64,000 nt of DNA from Annona cherimola (Eukaryota > Streptophyta > Magnoliopsida > Magnoliales > Annonaceae). Every line of letters begins with the position of its first letter. The first letter of the stretch is position 1. The DNA is taken from positions 42,511,452 through 42,575,451 of the forward strand of contig CM059972.1 of assembly GCA_030490835.1 (NCBI GenBank), given 5' to 3'. Made by a program: the position numbers and the translations under genes. The notes below the pieces were generated by a model that was not told the origin of the DNA, searched no databases, and saw only the letters and a program-made list of their open reading frames with translations. Shown piece by piece: positions 12,400-24,720 of this stretch.

Positions 12400-12993
12400 T
12401 CATCTCTTTTGTCTCATGTTCAACTCTTTCTGAGTGAAAATATATTTAAGGCTCTTGTGATTTGTATAGATCTCACATCTAGCACCATACAAGTAATGTC
12501 TCCATATTTTCAAGGCAAACACCACTGCTGCTAATTCTAAATCATGAGTGGGGTAGCTTACCTCATTGGGCTTCAGCTGTCGCGATGCATAGGCTATCAC
12601 TTTTCCTCTCTGCATTAGTACACATCCTAATCCCTTTCTTGAAGCGTCACTGTAAACTACAAACCTTTCATTTCCTTCTGGTAGGGTTAGGATGGACGCT
12701 TTTACCAATCGTTGCTTTAATTCTTGGAAACTGCGCTCGCATTCTTCAAAGCATACGTACTTGACTCCTTTACGAGTCAACCTTGTTAATGGGGCTGACA
12801 ATAGTGAAAATCCTTCAACAAATCTTCTATAGTAGCCGGCCAACCCTAAAAAACTTCGGATTTCTGTAATGGTCGTTGGCCTTGGCCATTTCAATACTGC
12901 CTCAATTTTCTGAAGGTCAACTTGGACACCTCTTTCTGATATCATATGCCCAAGAAATCCTATTTGTTTCAACCAGAATTCACATTTCTTCAA
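12400..12993 (-). pseudogene. Ty3 reverse transcriptase thumb and RNase H
   Basis: The 197-residue reading contains [13 protein letters not shown] (end of the RT palm/thumb), [15 protein letters not shown] (connection) and the RNase H motifs [32 protein letters not shown] and the [13 protein letters not shown] segment. DAS, E in DLELA and the NHKSL region match Ty3 RNase H; the usual TDHKSL aspartate is N here. The frame change at about 12993-12997, relative to the palm upstream, lies in a homopolymer run (8 T on +), pointing to a one-base indel. Together with the neighbouring pieces this forms a decayed pol. Confidence 0.85.
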
Positions 12994-13462
12994 CTTGGCA
13001 TATAATTTTTTTTTCTCAGCCTTTCCAAAATCCTTCGTAAATGATTTTCATGTTCTTTCTCTGTTTTTGAGTAGATCAGGACATCGTCAATAAATACAAC
13101 CACAAATTGATTGAGATAGATCAGGACATCGTCAATAAATACAACCACAAATTGATTGAGATAGTCCCGAAAAACCCTATTCATCATATCCATGAATACA
13201 ACAGGGGCATTAGTAAGTCCGAAAGGCAATACCAAAAACTCGTAATGTCCATACCTGGTTCGAAAAGCCGTCTTATGAACATCGGTAAGATTTATTCTCA
13301 GTTGATGGTACCCTAACTGTAAATCAATTTTGGAGAAAGTTATGGCTCCTTTTAGTTGATCGAATAAATCATCGATCCTAGGCAATGGATACTTGTTCTT
13401 TACTATGACTTTATTTAGTTCCCTATAATCAATACATAGTCTCAAACTTCCGTCCTTTTTCT
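12990..13462 (-). pseudogene. Ty3 reverse transcriptase fingers/palm with duplicated catalytic motif
   Basis: The reading [41 protein letters not shown] and [13 protein letters not shown] is the classic Ty3 RT fingers and palm. The catalytic FIDD segment occurs twice in tandem: the 15-residue block [15 protein letters not shown] is repeated exactly, from a 45-bp duplication at 13074-13163. Two adjacent copies of the catalytic hairpin should distort the active site. The reading joins the thumb after a frameshift near 12993, and is offset from protease by a break near 13450-13465. Confidence 0.9.
13074..13163. repeat. 45-bp perfect tandem duplication in the RT catalytic motif
   Basis: Copies at 13074-13118 and 13119-13163 are identical and keep the reading frame. 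Each encodes the FIDD catalytic turn. Confidence 0.95.
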
Positions 13463-14149
13463 TTACAAATAATACCGGAGCTCCCCAAGGTGGGTACTTA
13501 ATTCATTCATTTCGGCTGGTGTCATTCTGTATGGATTTTTAGATATTGGGGCTGTACCCGGCATAATATCTATAGTCATATCCATTTCCCTTTGTGGAGG
13601 CAATGTGGTTAATTCCTTTGGAAATACATCAGGAAATTCCCTAATCACCGGAATTTGGTTAATTTCTACCTCCGTGCCTTTCTCTACATTAACCGACACC
13701 AGATATGCTTCGCATTTTTGCCGTATCATCCTAACTGCTTTCATGGATGATATCAATATGTTTGAATTTTCGGGTTGCCTTAGCGTTCCAATGGCTATCT
13801 CTTTTCCTGGGGTCGCTTCAAATTGCACCTTTTTATTTTTGCAATTTATAGTAGCTCCCAATTGACTTAGCCAATCTATACCCAGTATCACATCGAATTC
13901 AGTCATAGGCAATAGGATCAAATCAGCTTTTAAAATCAACGATCCTATCCTAATTTGGCATGCTTTGTATACTTGGCTAGAACTTGCTAACCTATAAACA
14001 GGGGATTCTACATGAATTATCTGATTAGTTTCCTCTACCGGTAGTGCATGGGTGGTCACATATTGGCATGCTATGAATGAATGACTAGCACCTAAATCAA
14101 ACAAAGCTACTGCCAAATTTCCTAAAATATAAACCGTACCTATGACCAC
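13463..14149 (-). pseudogene. Ty3 aspartic protease and start of RT region
   Basis: The 228-residue reading carries the retropepsin motif VALFDLGASHSFIA near residue 15 (14090-14098). The usual catalytic triad is D-S/T-G; here the middle residue is leucine. The flap/second-loop motif FDVILGIDWLSQLGA follows at about residue 85. The C-terminal part reaches the pre-RT segment (FPDVFPKEL, MTIDIMPGTAPISKNPYRM). It then ends out of frame with RT. The protease would cut the Gag-Pol polyprotein; with DLG in place of DSG it is probably inactive. Confidence 0.85.
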
Positions 14150-14164
14150 CTTTTCCTCTTGCTC

Positions 14165-15523
14165 TTAAGATTTTGTCCGGGTCAAGGCATGCACTTGTAC
14201 TGGATTCGTAGAAGTTCCTTGCTTATTTGTTGCTCCGGGTATTCTGAGTTGAGTGGGTCTTCCATGTCCTTGTGATGTCTGTGCCTTATTTGGGTAGTTC
14301 GGGGCAATGTGACCTGTCTCATCACAGATATAACACTTAATGACTTTTGTTTCACCCATCTTGCACTCATTGGCGATATGACCCATTTGTCCACATTTGT
14401 AGCACCGGTTTGAGCCCTTTAAACACTCGCCTGTATGCCGTTTTTGACATTTCCTGCATAGAGGCGAGCTTTTCTTCTTTGGGACCCCTTTCCCTTTTTT
14501 CATATTTCCTTTTCTAGCTTTTTCCTTCCCGATTTTCGTTTCCTTTGTACCCGTGCTGAACATTCTTGACCCTAATCTCAATTCTTGTGTTCTTAATGCC
14601 TCAATTTCTAATGCTTTTGCCCTCTCGAGACTTGAAGCATAATCCTTGATTAGCAGAGGGGTAAAACTTTCCCAGAGATATGGCCTCAGTCCCTGTTGGA
14701 AATTTTATGCAACATTTGCGATCCAGGGCACATACCTGACTAGAGCATTGAATTTCGTGGCGTACTCAGTGACCGTCATCCTTCCTTAATAAAGTCTTTC
14801 AAACTCTATCACTTTTTGACTTTGTAATCCAACGGAGAGATATTCTTTATTAAATTTTTCAACAAAAGTCTGCCAAGACACCTCTTTTGGTCGCGACATT
14901 ATAATCAACATTATTTCTCACCATTTGTGTGCATCCTTAGCTAGTAAATGAGTGGCACACAATACCTTTTGACGGTCATTGCACGAAGATATCCTGAACA
15001 ACTTTTTGATCTCCGTCATCCATTGTTCTGCTTGTATCGGGTCGGGTTCTCCTGAAAACTTCGGGGGTCGCTAAGCTAGGAATGCATTGATTGCTCTTCT
15101 ATCAGCTTCCATTAGCTGATTTTCATCTATTAGTGGTGCCGGTGTGGAAATGGGGTCTGCCATTGGAGTAGGTCCTTCCCTTTCTTTACTACCTAACTGA
15201 GCTTATTGGGTCCTTTCCCATAAATCTTGAATAATATCGGCAGTTTGTGCTGCCCAGTCCCTAGTAGCTTGTTGCATTGCTTTTTTTACTGCTGCAGCCA
15301 CTCTTGCCTCTATGAGTCTAGCCTGTCTTGACTCAGTTTCTTCTTCTACATTCCTTTCAGGGCTTTCATCGGTTCTTCTTTGCTGATTTCTTTGGTTATG
15401 CCCTTGTATCACAGGCCTTCCTCTCTTTGGCCTACTAGATTCGCCAACTTCATGTTGTCTTGGAATCTCTGTAGCGATTTCTTTTCCCTTATTCCTCCTT
15501 AGTCCCGACATTGTCTCCACCAT
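14165..15523 (-). pseudogene. Ty3 gag (capsid and two zinc knuckles), broken
   Basis: A plausible start is the ATG at 15523 (MVETMSGLRRNKGKE) or 15511. The N-terminal part is basic, then helical with AAAVKKAMQQATRDWAAQ. A Retrotrans_gag capsid core follows (PPKFSGEPDPIQAEQWM, with EVSWQTFVEKFNKEYLS) at about 14850-15075. The C-terminus is lysine-rich and ends in two knuckles: CYKCGQMGHIANEC is intact, and the second has CYICDETGHIAPNY, where the last cysteine is tyrosine. There are at least five in-frame stops (for example near 15200, 15070 and 14925), so no full Gag can be made. The protein would form the virus-like particle. Confidence 0.8.
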
Positions 15524-15886
15524 TGTGTTATTCTGAATATATAAAAGCACATATTTTTCATTCATAATTAATGTTGGGTCATCACATACACATTTCATTA
15601 TCATGTGGTCAACAACTAATTCACTCAATCACAATCATGTCATATCATTCAGGCCCATTCATTCATATATTTAAAACTCTTAAGTATAGTTATATCAACA
15701 TATTCATTCATAACCATTCATATTAACAACATTTCATCCACAGTCACTGCATATTAGGATATAACACACTTATATACATATGGCATAGCACACATATAAT
15801 ATTTATGGACATGTCAGTCTACCATGGCAATCATAGTGTCATCAAGTCATAATTACACATACATAGTCTTAGAAAAGCAAGGAAAT
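15524..15886 (-). other. AT-rich spacer between pre-gag ORF and gag
   Basis: This is about 360 bp of AT-rich, CAT-rich sequence with no open frame of note. I see nothing functional in it. Confidence 0.5.
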
Positions 15887-16701
15887 TCATCGTCTACCCG
15901 GGCCTCTCCTTATATAACGTCTACGACTAGGTGGGACTTGTGAGGGTGCCTCGGTGATCGTACTAGTGTCGGACCATGCAGGGACCTCTTCTTCTCCACT
16001 ATCGTCATCATCGTCGTCCTCCTCCTCTTCCTCGCTTTCATCCTCCTCCACCTCCTCCTCTACTTCCTCTTCTTCTTCTTCCTCAACAGGTTTGAGGAAT
16101 TCCATGAGATAATCACTCTCGTTAATTTTCTCAAGTAAAGCAATTTCACCTGTCTTTTCAGATATGTGTAACCCGGGACGAGGAGCCGCAGGTGTTTCAA
16201 TAGTCCCCTGAGCATGATGCTCTTTGATGAGGAGGGCCATTTCTTTTTCTCTCTGATGGATCCTATCCCACTTACCCTGTATCGGAACTGAACACACCCA
16301 TTAACAAACCTGTACCATGGGCCTAGTTCAGGTGGTGTGGGTGTTGGAGTCCTATTCCAGAAGTTCTGAAGATCTTGTGGAAACATATTATCTTTGGGAA
16401 CTCGGGGAGACCTTGGGATGCCGAGATAGGTTCCTGGAAGAACTCTTGCTCTAGAACCATAACTTGTGGACTCTCCTAGACTTTGTTTGTGCTGGCAAGG
16501 TGGGACATGACAGTTTCCTTGAGGTTGGACAGGAGTGTGTCTAGGTGGAAATCCTAGAGGGACTGCTGGGTAATGTACTGCATTTTGCTACGATACCCAC
16601 CACTTATTCATGCTCTCCTCCATTCTTCATCTTTTTTCCTCATCCTCCATCTCCTTTCGTAATTCTTCCACACTCATCATTCTTTTCCCCTTATCTGCCA
16701 T
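15887..16701 (-). pseudogene. Pre-gag ORF with acidic domain in the chromodomain Ty3 element
   Basis: Between the primer binding site and gag there is a separate reading that starts MADKGKRMMSVEELRKEMED at 16701. After a stop/frame change it continues through a proline-rich part and MFPQDLQNFWNRTPTPTPP. It then shifts frame again into a 136-residue stretch with KWDRIHQREKEMALLIKEHH, a run of about 30 Glu/Asp residues, and an arginine-rich tail YIRRGPGRR. I do not recognise the family. It is not the capsid domain, which lies downstream. It could be a lineage-specific accessory ORF or a captured host fragment. Stops and two frame changes make it non-functional here. Confidence 0.5.
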
Positions 16702-16868
16702 CTGTTCAAACATAGCAATTTAATTGATTGCAAAGACAATTTATCATCATATATCATGCATCTCATCATGTTAATAACATATCTAATCATCATAGAATCA
16801 TGTATATCTCATCATATCCTTTCAATTTTCATACGTAGAAATTTTCCATGCCTATTTACCAATCCCTA

Positions 16869-16879
16869 CTCTGATACCA
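16869..16879 (-). promoter_or_regulatory. Primer binding site of the chromodomain Ty3 element
   Basis: On the minus strand TGGTATCAGAG lies five bases after the LTR end ATCACA. It is complementary to the 3' end of initiator tRNA-Met, the usual primer for plant LTR elements. Confidence 0.9.
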
Positions 16880-16884
16880 AGCTC

Positions 16885-19800
16885 TGTGATGCCCCAAACC
16901 CTAGCGTCACATCCTGAGCCTTACCTCGAGATCATTATTGATTGGTAAACATGATCAGGATTGTTGCTCTGTCACACGGCGGGTTTTAATGGATATTTAT
17001 CCAATTAAATATGTTTCTTTAAGTATTTATTTCCTTCTATTTTTCATCCCATGCATATTTAGGTCATTTTCACCCAATAATTTCATAACTAATCATGATA
17101 TTCGCAATATATTTCAAACTTTATCATAAATCAGATGTCACAGCATGTATCATCCATAAATGTCAACACAAAAACATCAAATCATTTTACAACCATCCAA
17201 CATAATTTTTTTCACAATCAAGAACTTATAATGTTTTTCATTTCTTTAATGGTCTACTCGTGCTCCTTTGTCAGGTCTCTTCTTTCACCTGTCTATGGGT
17301 TTAGAAAATGAAAATGTGAGTCGAAACTCAATAAGCAAACTGTATATTTTTCAGGTAATTCATTTTGCAGGCAATATTTTTCATTCAAAATATCTTGGAA
17401 TGCAATTTATACCTTTTGAAAAGTATATCATGAAAACATAGTCCTTGTACCTATCACAGGTACAACATGCATAATGCAATGTAAAACCATGAAACATGTC
17501 CTTCATAGGATGCAAGCTAGCTAGGCGACCATCCGTCCTTGTCTTCTCCCATCTCAGGGAGGGCGCCCCCGGCCTTTGGCCTATCTTAGCGACTCGGCCA
17601 CACCAAAGGGGGACAACCGGTCCGCTTATACCTTTCAGGTGGACCAAGTACTTTGTGCACATGAAACTTTCATAAAAACCAGCTTTAACATGCTAGCATG
17701 ATTTTTCATTCAGAAATTTAATAAAACATTATTTTTCATAACATTTATCAAAGAAATTTTGCAAGATCATATTGTAAACAAAAGAATCATTTCAATACAT
17801 ATTTAACTAAGGAATGACCATCCTTAAATACTTTAGAAATAATTTCAATAATCACATCAAAACAATTAGAGCAAAAGTTGCATTTATTTAAAACAATTTT
17901 AAAAACAAAATCATCTAAAAATTTGCTTGCTTACTTGTCTCACGTTAGCTTTCTAAATCTGCCTTTTTTTTGCCCTTGCCTACATGAGAATGATATAACA
18001 TTCATATATTTCTTTTGCTTGCATTCAACTTAGTTTTTCAACCCATTTTCATTAATATACATGATCCATTTGAATTTTCAAGTCGAAATGCACATATAGC
18101 ACATACTTGTGCATTACATCGGCCATTACACAACATGTTCAATCCCATAAGTAAGGTAATCATTCAATCACTAAATAATCATTCAATAATCATCATTTAA
18201 AGGTTCATTACCTTCCATACACCATATTTCACTTATTTTCAAAAAATTTATACATCGGTGCTCATTTTAAGCACTCGTTGTTGCCTTAAGTCTCATAAAT
18301 TAACCTCAAAATTTGAGATTATCCTTATGTATCTAAACAGAAATATAATCATGTAATTTATCATTTTTTCATGCATTTTTTCATTTAATCAATTTACATA
18401 AGTCATTTACCACTTATTCATGTCCATCCTTCCACATATACCCATTTCACAACACACATACGATGCATTTCATAAAATTTTCCAAATCAGCAACTTAGTC
18501 CCTAATTTAGCATGATTAACATACTTAATTAACACTTTATTTAGGATATTTTTTTGAAATTTTAATCCACTAATCATAGGATTCCAAAATAGCAACTTTG
18601 GAACCCGTTTTTCACACTTTCAACGTACCTTTTGGTACTTAAACCAAAAAAGATTTATAATCCCTAATTTTCAGCAACTAATCCAAATTTTATTAACCCA
18701 AATCCAGAGTATTAACACATATTTAACATCCATAATTTAATCCCTTTCAAAACAGCAACTTTCATATACATGTTGGGTATCCTTTTCACCCCATTTTGAA
18801 TGTTCCTACACATGCCCTAAAATTCCAGATTTAAGGCAAACTTAATCAATCCATTTTAGACATTCAAAGTACCTTAGATTTAGATTAATCTACCCTCTAA
18901 ATCATCCATAATTTATTTAGGCAAACTTATGCAACATATATATCACAAAATCATGGAAATCAGGTCATATACGTAGCCTTGAATTTCATTCTTTCTAAAA
19001 TTCATAACTTAGGCTTAAATCAACATATTTATTTCACTAAAGCCTGATTCATAGCCTAATCATGACATTAATTCAAAATATCAACTTAATACATGCATTT
19101 GGGATATTTCAAGATAGGTTTTCAACCGTATTCCACTCTAATTTCCATTTCAACTTCTTAAATCATCAAGATTTATCAATACTAGCTAATACTCATTTAA
19201 TATTCAAATAAATGGAATTATAAATCACCATTCAAGGATACTTTATGAATCATATTCATATCCAAAAGCTTGGGGTAGAAAACTTAGAATGAAAGGGTCT
19301 AACACATCATATATACTTACTTGGTTGTTGCAAACTTTGACCCTAATCAAATGAAGTTTAATTTTCCCTTCTTTCTTCCTTTCTTTCTCCTTCTTTATTC
19401 TCCCTTTTCTTTCCTCCTTGCTGGGGTTTCTTTGGGCATGCAAGCCTGCTGGAGTTTAGGGGTGTTTGGCTCCTTGAAAGTTTTCTCTAACTCCTCATAC
19501 ATGTAATCGTCCATCCCTTCTTATAAGCTGGAACTTTTCCAGCTTTATGGGCCCCGTTTTGGACATTATTTGAGGGTATGTTAATGCACATTTATCCCTT
19601 GTTGTGCTTTCCAATTTGTGGCAAAAAATTACATTTTAGACAGATTTTTAAATGACAAAATCTGCTCAAAATCATCTCGCCTAGTTGTCCACTTGAGCAC
19701 GTCCCTACACTGCTTCCCTTTTCAATTTTTTCCACACCTTTGCAGCTTTAAATTAATGTGTATTTACTTACCCTAGCCATTAGCTAATTTATGTATTCAT

Positions 19801-20848
19801 TTAGTATCAAGAAAATACACAAAATTAAGCAAATATGGCCACTTGGACGTCCCATATGCATGCTCCCTTTCTGTCTACTATTTGCTCCATCAATGAGTTG
19901 TTAATCATGTCAATTTTTGCTGGATTTTTCCACATGATTTGATGACCATTTATGTACCCTTGCATGCTAGTTACTTAGGTATATATCATATATAAAAAAA
20001 ATTGTGCAAAAGTCCAAGTGATGGGCTGGTTTGGGCGTCCCATGCATGACACCACTTCTATGCTATTTTGAGCTCCTTCTTAGCTCATTAATTCCATCAA
20101 ATATTCCATGAATTTTCCACACATATTAATGCACAAAATACCCTGCATTTTACCTGCATTTGACACATATTTGGGGCCATTAAAAATGCATTTAATCCAT
20201 GCACTATTTGTCTTACATGCATGGTACTTTGTGGTGCAAAAGTCAAATGTGTACACGTTTTTCTATTCAGGCATTTTTCCATCATAATTTGTTTAATCTA
20301 AACCTTTCAAAATATTAATCTCATGATTTTATATAACCGTTTCAAATTTCATCTCAATCCGACTTTTCTAACTCAAGTTATAGCCACTTGAAGTTAAGGG
20401 TTGAATTTTGAATATAAACAATTAATTATCACACTAATTTCATCAGAATTTTTCATAATCCAATGCTCCCATAAGTTTAAGCCCATCATTACCTACTTGC
20501 CTTTCAAATTTCACTTCAATCCGACTTACAGGCGTTAAGTTATGAATTTTCTAGTATTTTTCTACTTAACTTAATAATTACCATTTAAATTCTCATAAAT
20601 CAAACCATATAATTAAAGATAATTATTCATGATATATTGATAATTTTCAATTACCATCAAACAACTTTAATCCTATTGACCCATATCAGCTTATAATGAT
20701 TACTTGAATCATTATTTCTAATCTTTAGCCCTAATTGCAATATTTTACCAAAATCATAAAATCATCCAAAATTCAATTAAATCACATATAAATCACATTT
20801 ATAAGTCCAATGCATACAATTGAGTCCTACATAGGTTGGGGTCTCTCA
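16885..20848 (-). repeat. 5' LTR of the chromodomain Ty3 element (family A, 3964 bp)
   Basis: On the minus strand it runs from TGAGAGACCCC (20848) to GGGGCATCACA (16885), the latter abutting the primer binding site. It matches the truncated 3' LTR (5231-8558) closely and at full remaining length. Length fits Tekay/Del chromoviruses. It contains a GC-rich block near 17540-17640 and a conserved TTATAAG word near 19520 as a possible promoter. The flank to the right is AAAGATTAAG; the opposite target copy has been lost. Confidence 0.9.
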
Positions 20849-21667
20849 AAAGATTAAGTTTTGGTGGTGGAAATCAGCAAGTTTCATCTCCTCTTTCTTA
20901 TTCCTTATATATTTTTTCTTCTTCTCCTTTGCTGGGATGCATCTAAACTTGGTTATTATGGGATTTCATTTCATGATTTTGGGCTAAAACTCCAATAGAT
21001 GGGAGATTAAGATGATTTGACTCATAAACTATGTTGATTTGGTTCTTTATGGTTTGAATATGAATATCTAGTTGTTGTATATATGTGTCGTGTATATTTA
21101 GCTGTATGTGTGGTGTTTAATGCTTTTTACCAACTTAGATACCTTGCAAGTTGATCTTTGGATTCAGGCTTGGAAAAGATGATTCTAGATAAGATTCACA
21201 TGTATGACACAAGTTTCTGACCGTTGTAGGGTAAAATGTTAAAATGGATAGAAATATACCATTTAACCCTGTGTAATATTAAGTAAGTTATAAGCTAATT
21301 GATCTTGCCATACTTTTGCATGGGAACATAGCAATAGGGTATGACAAGATTAAGTTTACACACATTGGAAGGCGTTTGTAAATATCTATATGAACCTAGA
21401 TTAGTAAATCCTGACACCACCAATTGAAATGGAACCAAATTAATGTAGTTTAGAGTCAACGATTCCCGATTTTCCATCTACTATAATTAACTGTAAGAAT
21501 CCCTACTCGATTCTGTGCATTCCATTAGCCCTTAACTCATTTTATTTTCTGTCAACAATTAATTTTCGTTCAAATAATCAATTAAACTCTCTATCCATCA
21601 AGACAATTGAATTTTAAAGATATCATCGACATTATTCACACTTTATTACTTGTACAACACATATACT
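20849..21667. other. Unassigned sequence between repeats
   Basis: About 820 bp with no ORF above background and no recognised repeat. It may be the old target DNA into which the chromodomain element inserted. Confidence 0.4.
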
Positions 21668-21945
21668 TGTGTTAAACCAGTATTTTAATTAAATATATAT
21701 ACAGCTTGTCATGGAACGCAAGACACAAATGTGTGTTCTTAGAGGAGTAGAGTAGAGAGGATTATCTCGAAGCACTATAATCTTGTGAGTCTGATACTAC
21801 TGTTTCATTTACATTTTTATTCTTTACATTTTTCTTTCAAGGGGACCCAACTTACAAGAGGTTAAAACTAATATACTGAAAAAATTTCAAAAAAACTCAA
21901 TTCACCCCTCCACTCTTGAGTTTTGCTACAAACTACGGACCAACA
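21668..21945 (+). repeat. 3' end of a diverged Sirevirus LTR
   Basis: This is collinear with 30690-30971 of the intact Sirevirus LTR. Shared landmarks are a 'gaagagtggagtag' block, 'cactataa..tcttgtg', 'tcaaggggac', 'aattcacccctc' and the terminal 'ggaccaaca'. Divergence is high. No primer binding site follows it. Confidence 0.7.
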
Positions 21946-21949
21946 AATG

Positions 21950-22560
21950 AAACTCCAAGAGCACTAAATGATCGAGGAGAACTTAAAAAGTTGTGAAACT
22001 CCAATTGAAGTCGCACCCTGAGTCGACTCCATTGTGCGACTTCGGTGAAATTGCAAATGAAATCAACTAAGTCGCAGACAAAATCAACTAAGTCGCAGAT
22101 GAAGTCAACTACAGCTGCGACTTGCATTGTAACGGGAAAAAATTCCAACATTAGTGCATTTAATGCTCACCTCCTACCTCATAACATTCGAATTTATTTC
22201 TCTATTATTTAAAACTCATCAAGTGGAGTGAAGAGGGTTAACTAGAGTATTCATTAATCCTTCACTTCCCCATTTACAAGCATTCAAGTGATCATTAAGT
22301 GCTCTAGAAGAAGAACTGCAATATTCACTATAAGTGATAAAGTTCCTCATCAATCTTAAGCTTGAACAAGTTCTTCTCTATGCTGAAACATTCTCTATAT
22401 AAACTGTAACGTGTAGAATTTTCTTTTAATTCGTTTTCTTGTAATCTTACTTGGCTTGGTGTTAGAGACCAAGGCCAAGTAAAGACAAGTAGCGAACGGT
22501 TGGAGTGAAACTCACTGTCTACTTATAGTGCAATTGTAAAACTAACACTATATGGTAGCT
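21950..22560 (+). repeat. Internal part of a diverged Sirevirus LTR
   Basis: This is collinear with about 30165-30665 of the intact LTR. It includes degenerate palindromic AAGTCGCA/GTCGAC modules (22012-22125), the 'gcatttaatgc' block and the 'gttggagtgaaactcac' block. It follows, rather than precedes, the LTR's own 3' end (21668-21945), so the order is permuted. Confidence 0.7.
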
Positions 22561-22710
22561 TGTCATTAAGAGCACTATGATCATCAATTTAATCAAAATA
22601 ACTGAAACAAACTAAAACTGACACTATATGAGAGATAGCATAGAATAATAGTGAGTCTGGTCGAATTCAAAGAGAGGCAATAATGTTTCAAATTGTTTGA
22701 AATTAATATG

Positions 22711-22719
22711 AAGAGGGGG

Positions 22720-22762
<43 letters not shown>

Positions 22763-22993
22763 GAGAAAAGAGGGAAGAGAGAGAAAGCAAAGAAAGAAGA
22801 GGGAAAGAGAAAGAAATTAGTCAGAAGAGAGAATAGAAGAGCTAGAGAGAGAGGAGAACAAATGAGAAAGAGAGAGAGGGAGGGAACAGAAAGAGAAGGG
22901 AGAGATAGAGAAAGAAATTAGAGAGAAGGAAATGACAGAAGAGAGATGAGGAAGAAAGAGAAAAGAGAAAGAAGAAAGAAAAAAAGCAGAAAA
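22711..22993. repeat. GA-rich low-complexity tract
   Basis: A (GA)n core at about 22722-22755 is followed by nearly 240 bp of impure purine repeat on the + strand. Apparent ORFs on the other strand are low-complexity artefacts. Confidence 0.9.
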
Positions 22994-24720
22994 GCGTAAC
23001 TAATTATCAACAACATTAATTACATCTAAACTAGAAAAGTAGTTAAAGGATTGCAGAAATAAATTTTAATCTATGAAAGCAGTAAGTATATTAAACTTAA
23101 TCTAAAAATTACAAAGCGGTTAATCTAATCTAAAAATTAAAACTGCAAAATTAACAACTATAAGAAACTGGAAATAAACTACAAGCGAAATTAAAAATAA
23201 AATTACATCACCCAAAGCAAAGAGCGAATCTCCACCATTGTAAATTTTATTGCTTGACCCACTTTGCTATAGGGAGTTCCCACACCAAGGGAGAGTTTTT
23301 GTTGTGTTTCAAGGGGTAGAGGGGCCTGCATTTTATGGATGTGTAGGGCACCCCTCAGAAAGTTTCCCAACGATGCCTTTGCTCATTGCCTTAGCTCATT
23401 GCTAGAAACTACCCATCTGCCCATTGCCAGAAACTACCCATCTGCTCATTGCCTTAGCCAGGTGACGAAGATGACCACAGTGAGCTTACTGCCATTTGAT
23501 GTGTGATCTGCTAGACTTTTGTTGGCCTTCATGGTTGCCAGCGCAATTGAGAATGGTCTTAATTATTTTCAGGCGGAGTGTAAAATGGAATTATAAGTAG
23601 CTGCTGCAACTTGGATTGGCTACCATGGGTGCCGGTTGATGATAATACTATGGTCGGAATTTGTGGTTACTATGGAATCAGGGCTGATCGAAAAGAAAGG
23701 GGAGATGCAGGGCAGTAGGGGCGATGGCGTTTTGATTAGTGTTGGCTGAAACTGATTTGGGCATTCTGAATTTTTGTGGCTACAGGTTAGACTCAGTGCT
23801 GTTTAGAGATGTCTTCTGCCATGGATTGAGTGGGTTTTTGTCCTGCTGGTTACCATCGTTTTCCTGCTGGTGGAGGGGAAGGTGGTTCATTGCTTGTTAA
23901 AATTCAAAGGGGGCAGCTGATGAAATAAGTGCGGCAAAATTGGATTTCGAAAGAGCTAATTAGATTTTGCACCAGTGCTGCAGTTGGGGATGGATTTTTG
24001 CTCGTTGAAAATAGGGGAGATGCGGTGAGCTTGATGGGTGCAGCTGCTTGGATGTTGCTCTGTTAGCTGAAGGATTTGAAAATTTTAATTTTAATGGCAG
24101 TACTTGCAACGGCTGATGGGAGTGAGTTCTGCTTTTTCATGGCGAAAATTTGGACAGTAAGTTGCGTTGTTGTTGGAAATTTGCTGGCTGCTTCTCTGTA
24201 GCTGGTGCTATGCTAATTGTTGCCGGTTTGGTCCTGTTGTTGGGATTGGGTCTTTGTAAATGCCGAAAATCCATCAGATGCAGGGGTGATTGAGGGCTAC
24301 TGTCGGTAGAAGAAGGCTGTGATCAGTTGGGTTCGAGAGATGAACGAAGACAGGCCCGTTGCAGAGTAGCCAAATTTTCGTTAGATGTTGCAAATGGACG
24401 GCTTCATGCTTAGCCGGTTGGTGAATATGGTGGTCGACCAAACTTCAATGGAGGCAGCTGTTGTCGCTGGCTCGATTAGGGCTGTTTGGGTGTTTTTGAA
24501 GGGAATGGTTTGGTGCATTTGGTTTGGGGCTATAATTTCGGGTGGCCAGATATGGACATTGGCTGTAATAGAGAAGATGCGGTGGGCGGAAATGCGGTGG
24601 GCGGAAATGGAAGAAGAATTGGGGAAGGAGATGGAGCACTAAATCAAGTGCTTTGCTGGTCCACCAAAACTGGTGCACATGCAGGCCCCTTCTTGAATAA
24701 TATGTGCCATTAAAAAGTTT
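22994..24720. other. Unassigned block, relatively GC-rich
   Basis: No coding frame is convincing on either strand. From 23230 to 24700 the composition is less AT-rich than the flanks, and the + strand is G/T-rich. A 15-bp unit (ATGCGGTGGGCGGAA) is repeated twice near 24578. It resembles the leader or LTR of an unidentified retroelement, but I cannot name it. Confidence 0.35.

Noticed and set aside
16870..16890. tRNA gene suggested by tRNA-Met similarity
   Set aside because: Only the 11-bp primer binding site is present.
22593..22790. Leu/Ser-rich minus-strand frame
   Set aside because: Translation of the GA microsatellite.
24385..24713. Overlapping small frames on both strands
   Set aside because: No codon signal or family motif; a 15-bp direct repeat and Trp-rich content argue against a gene.
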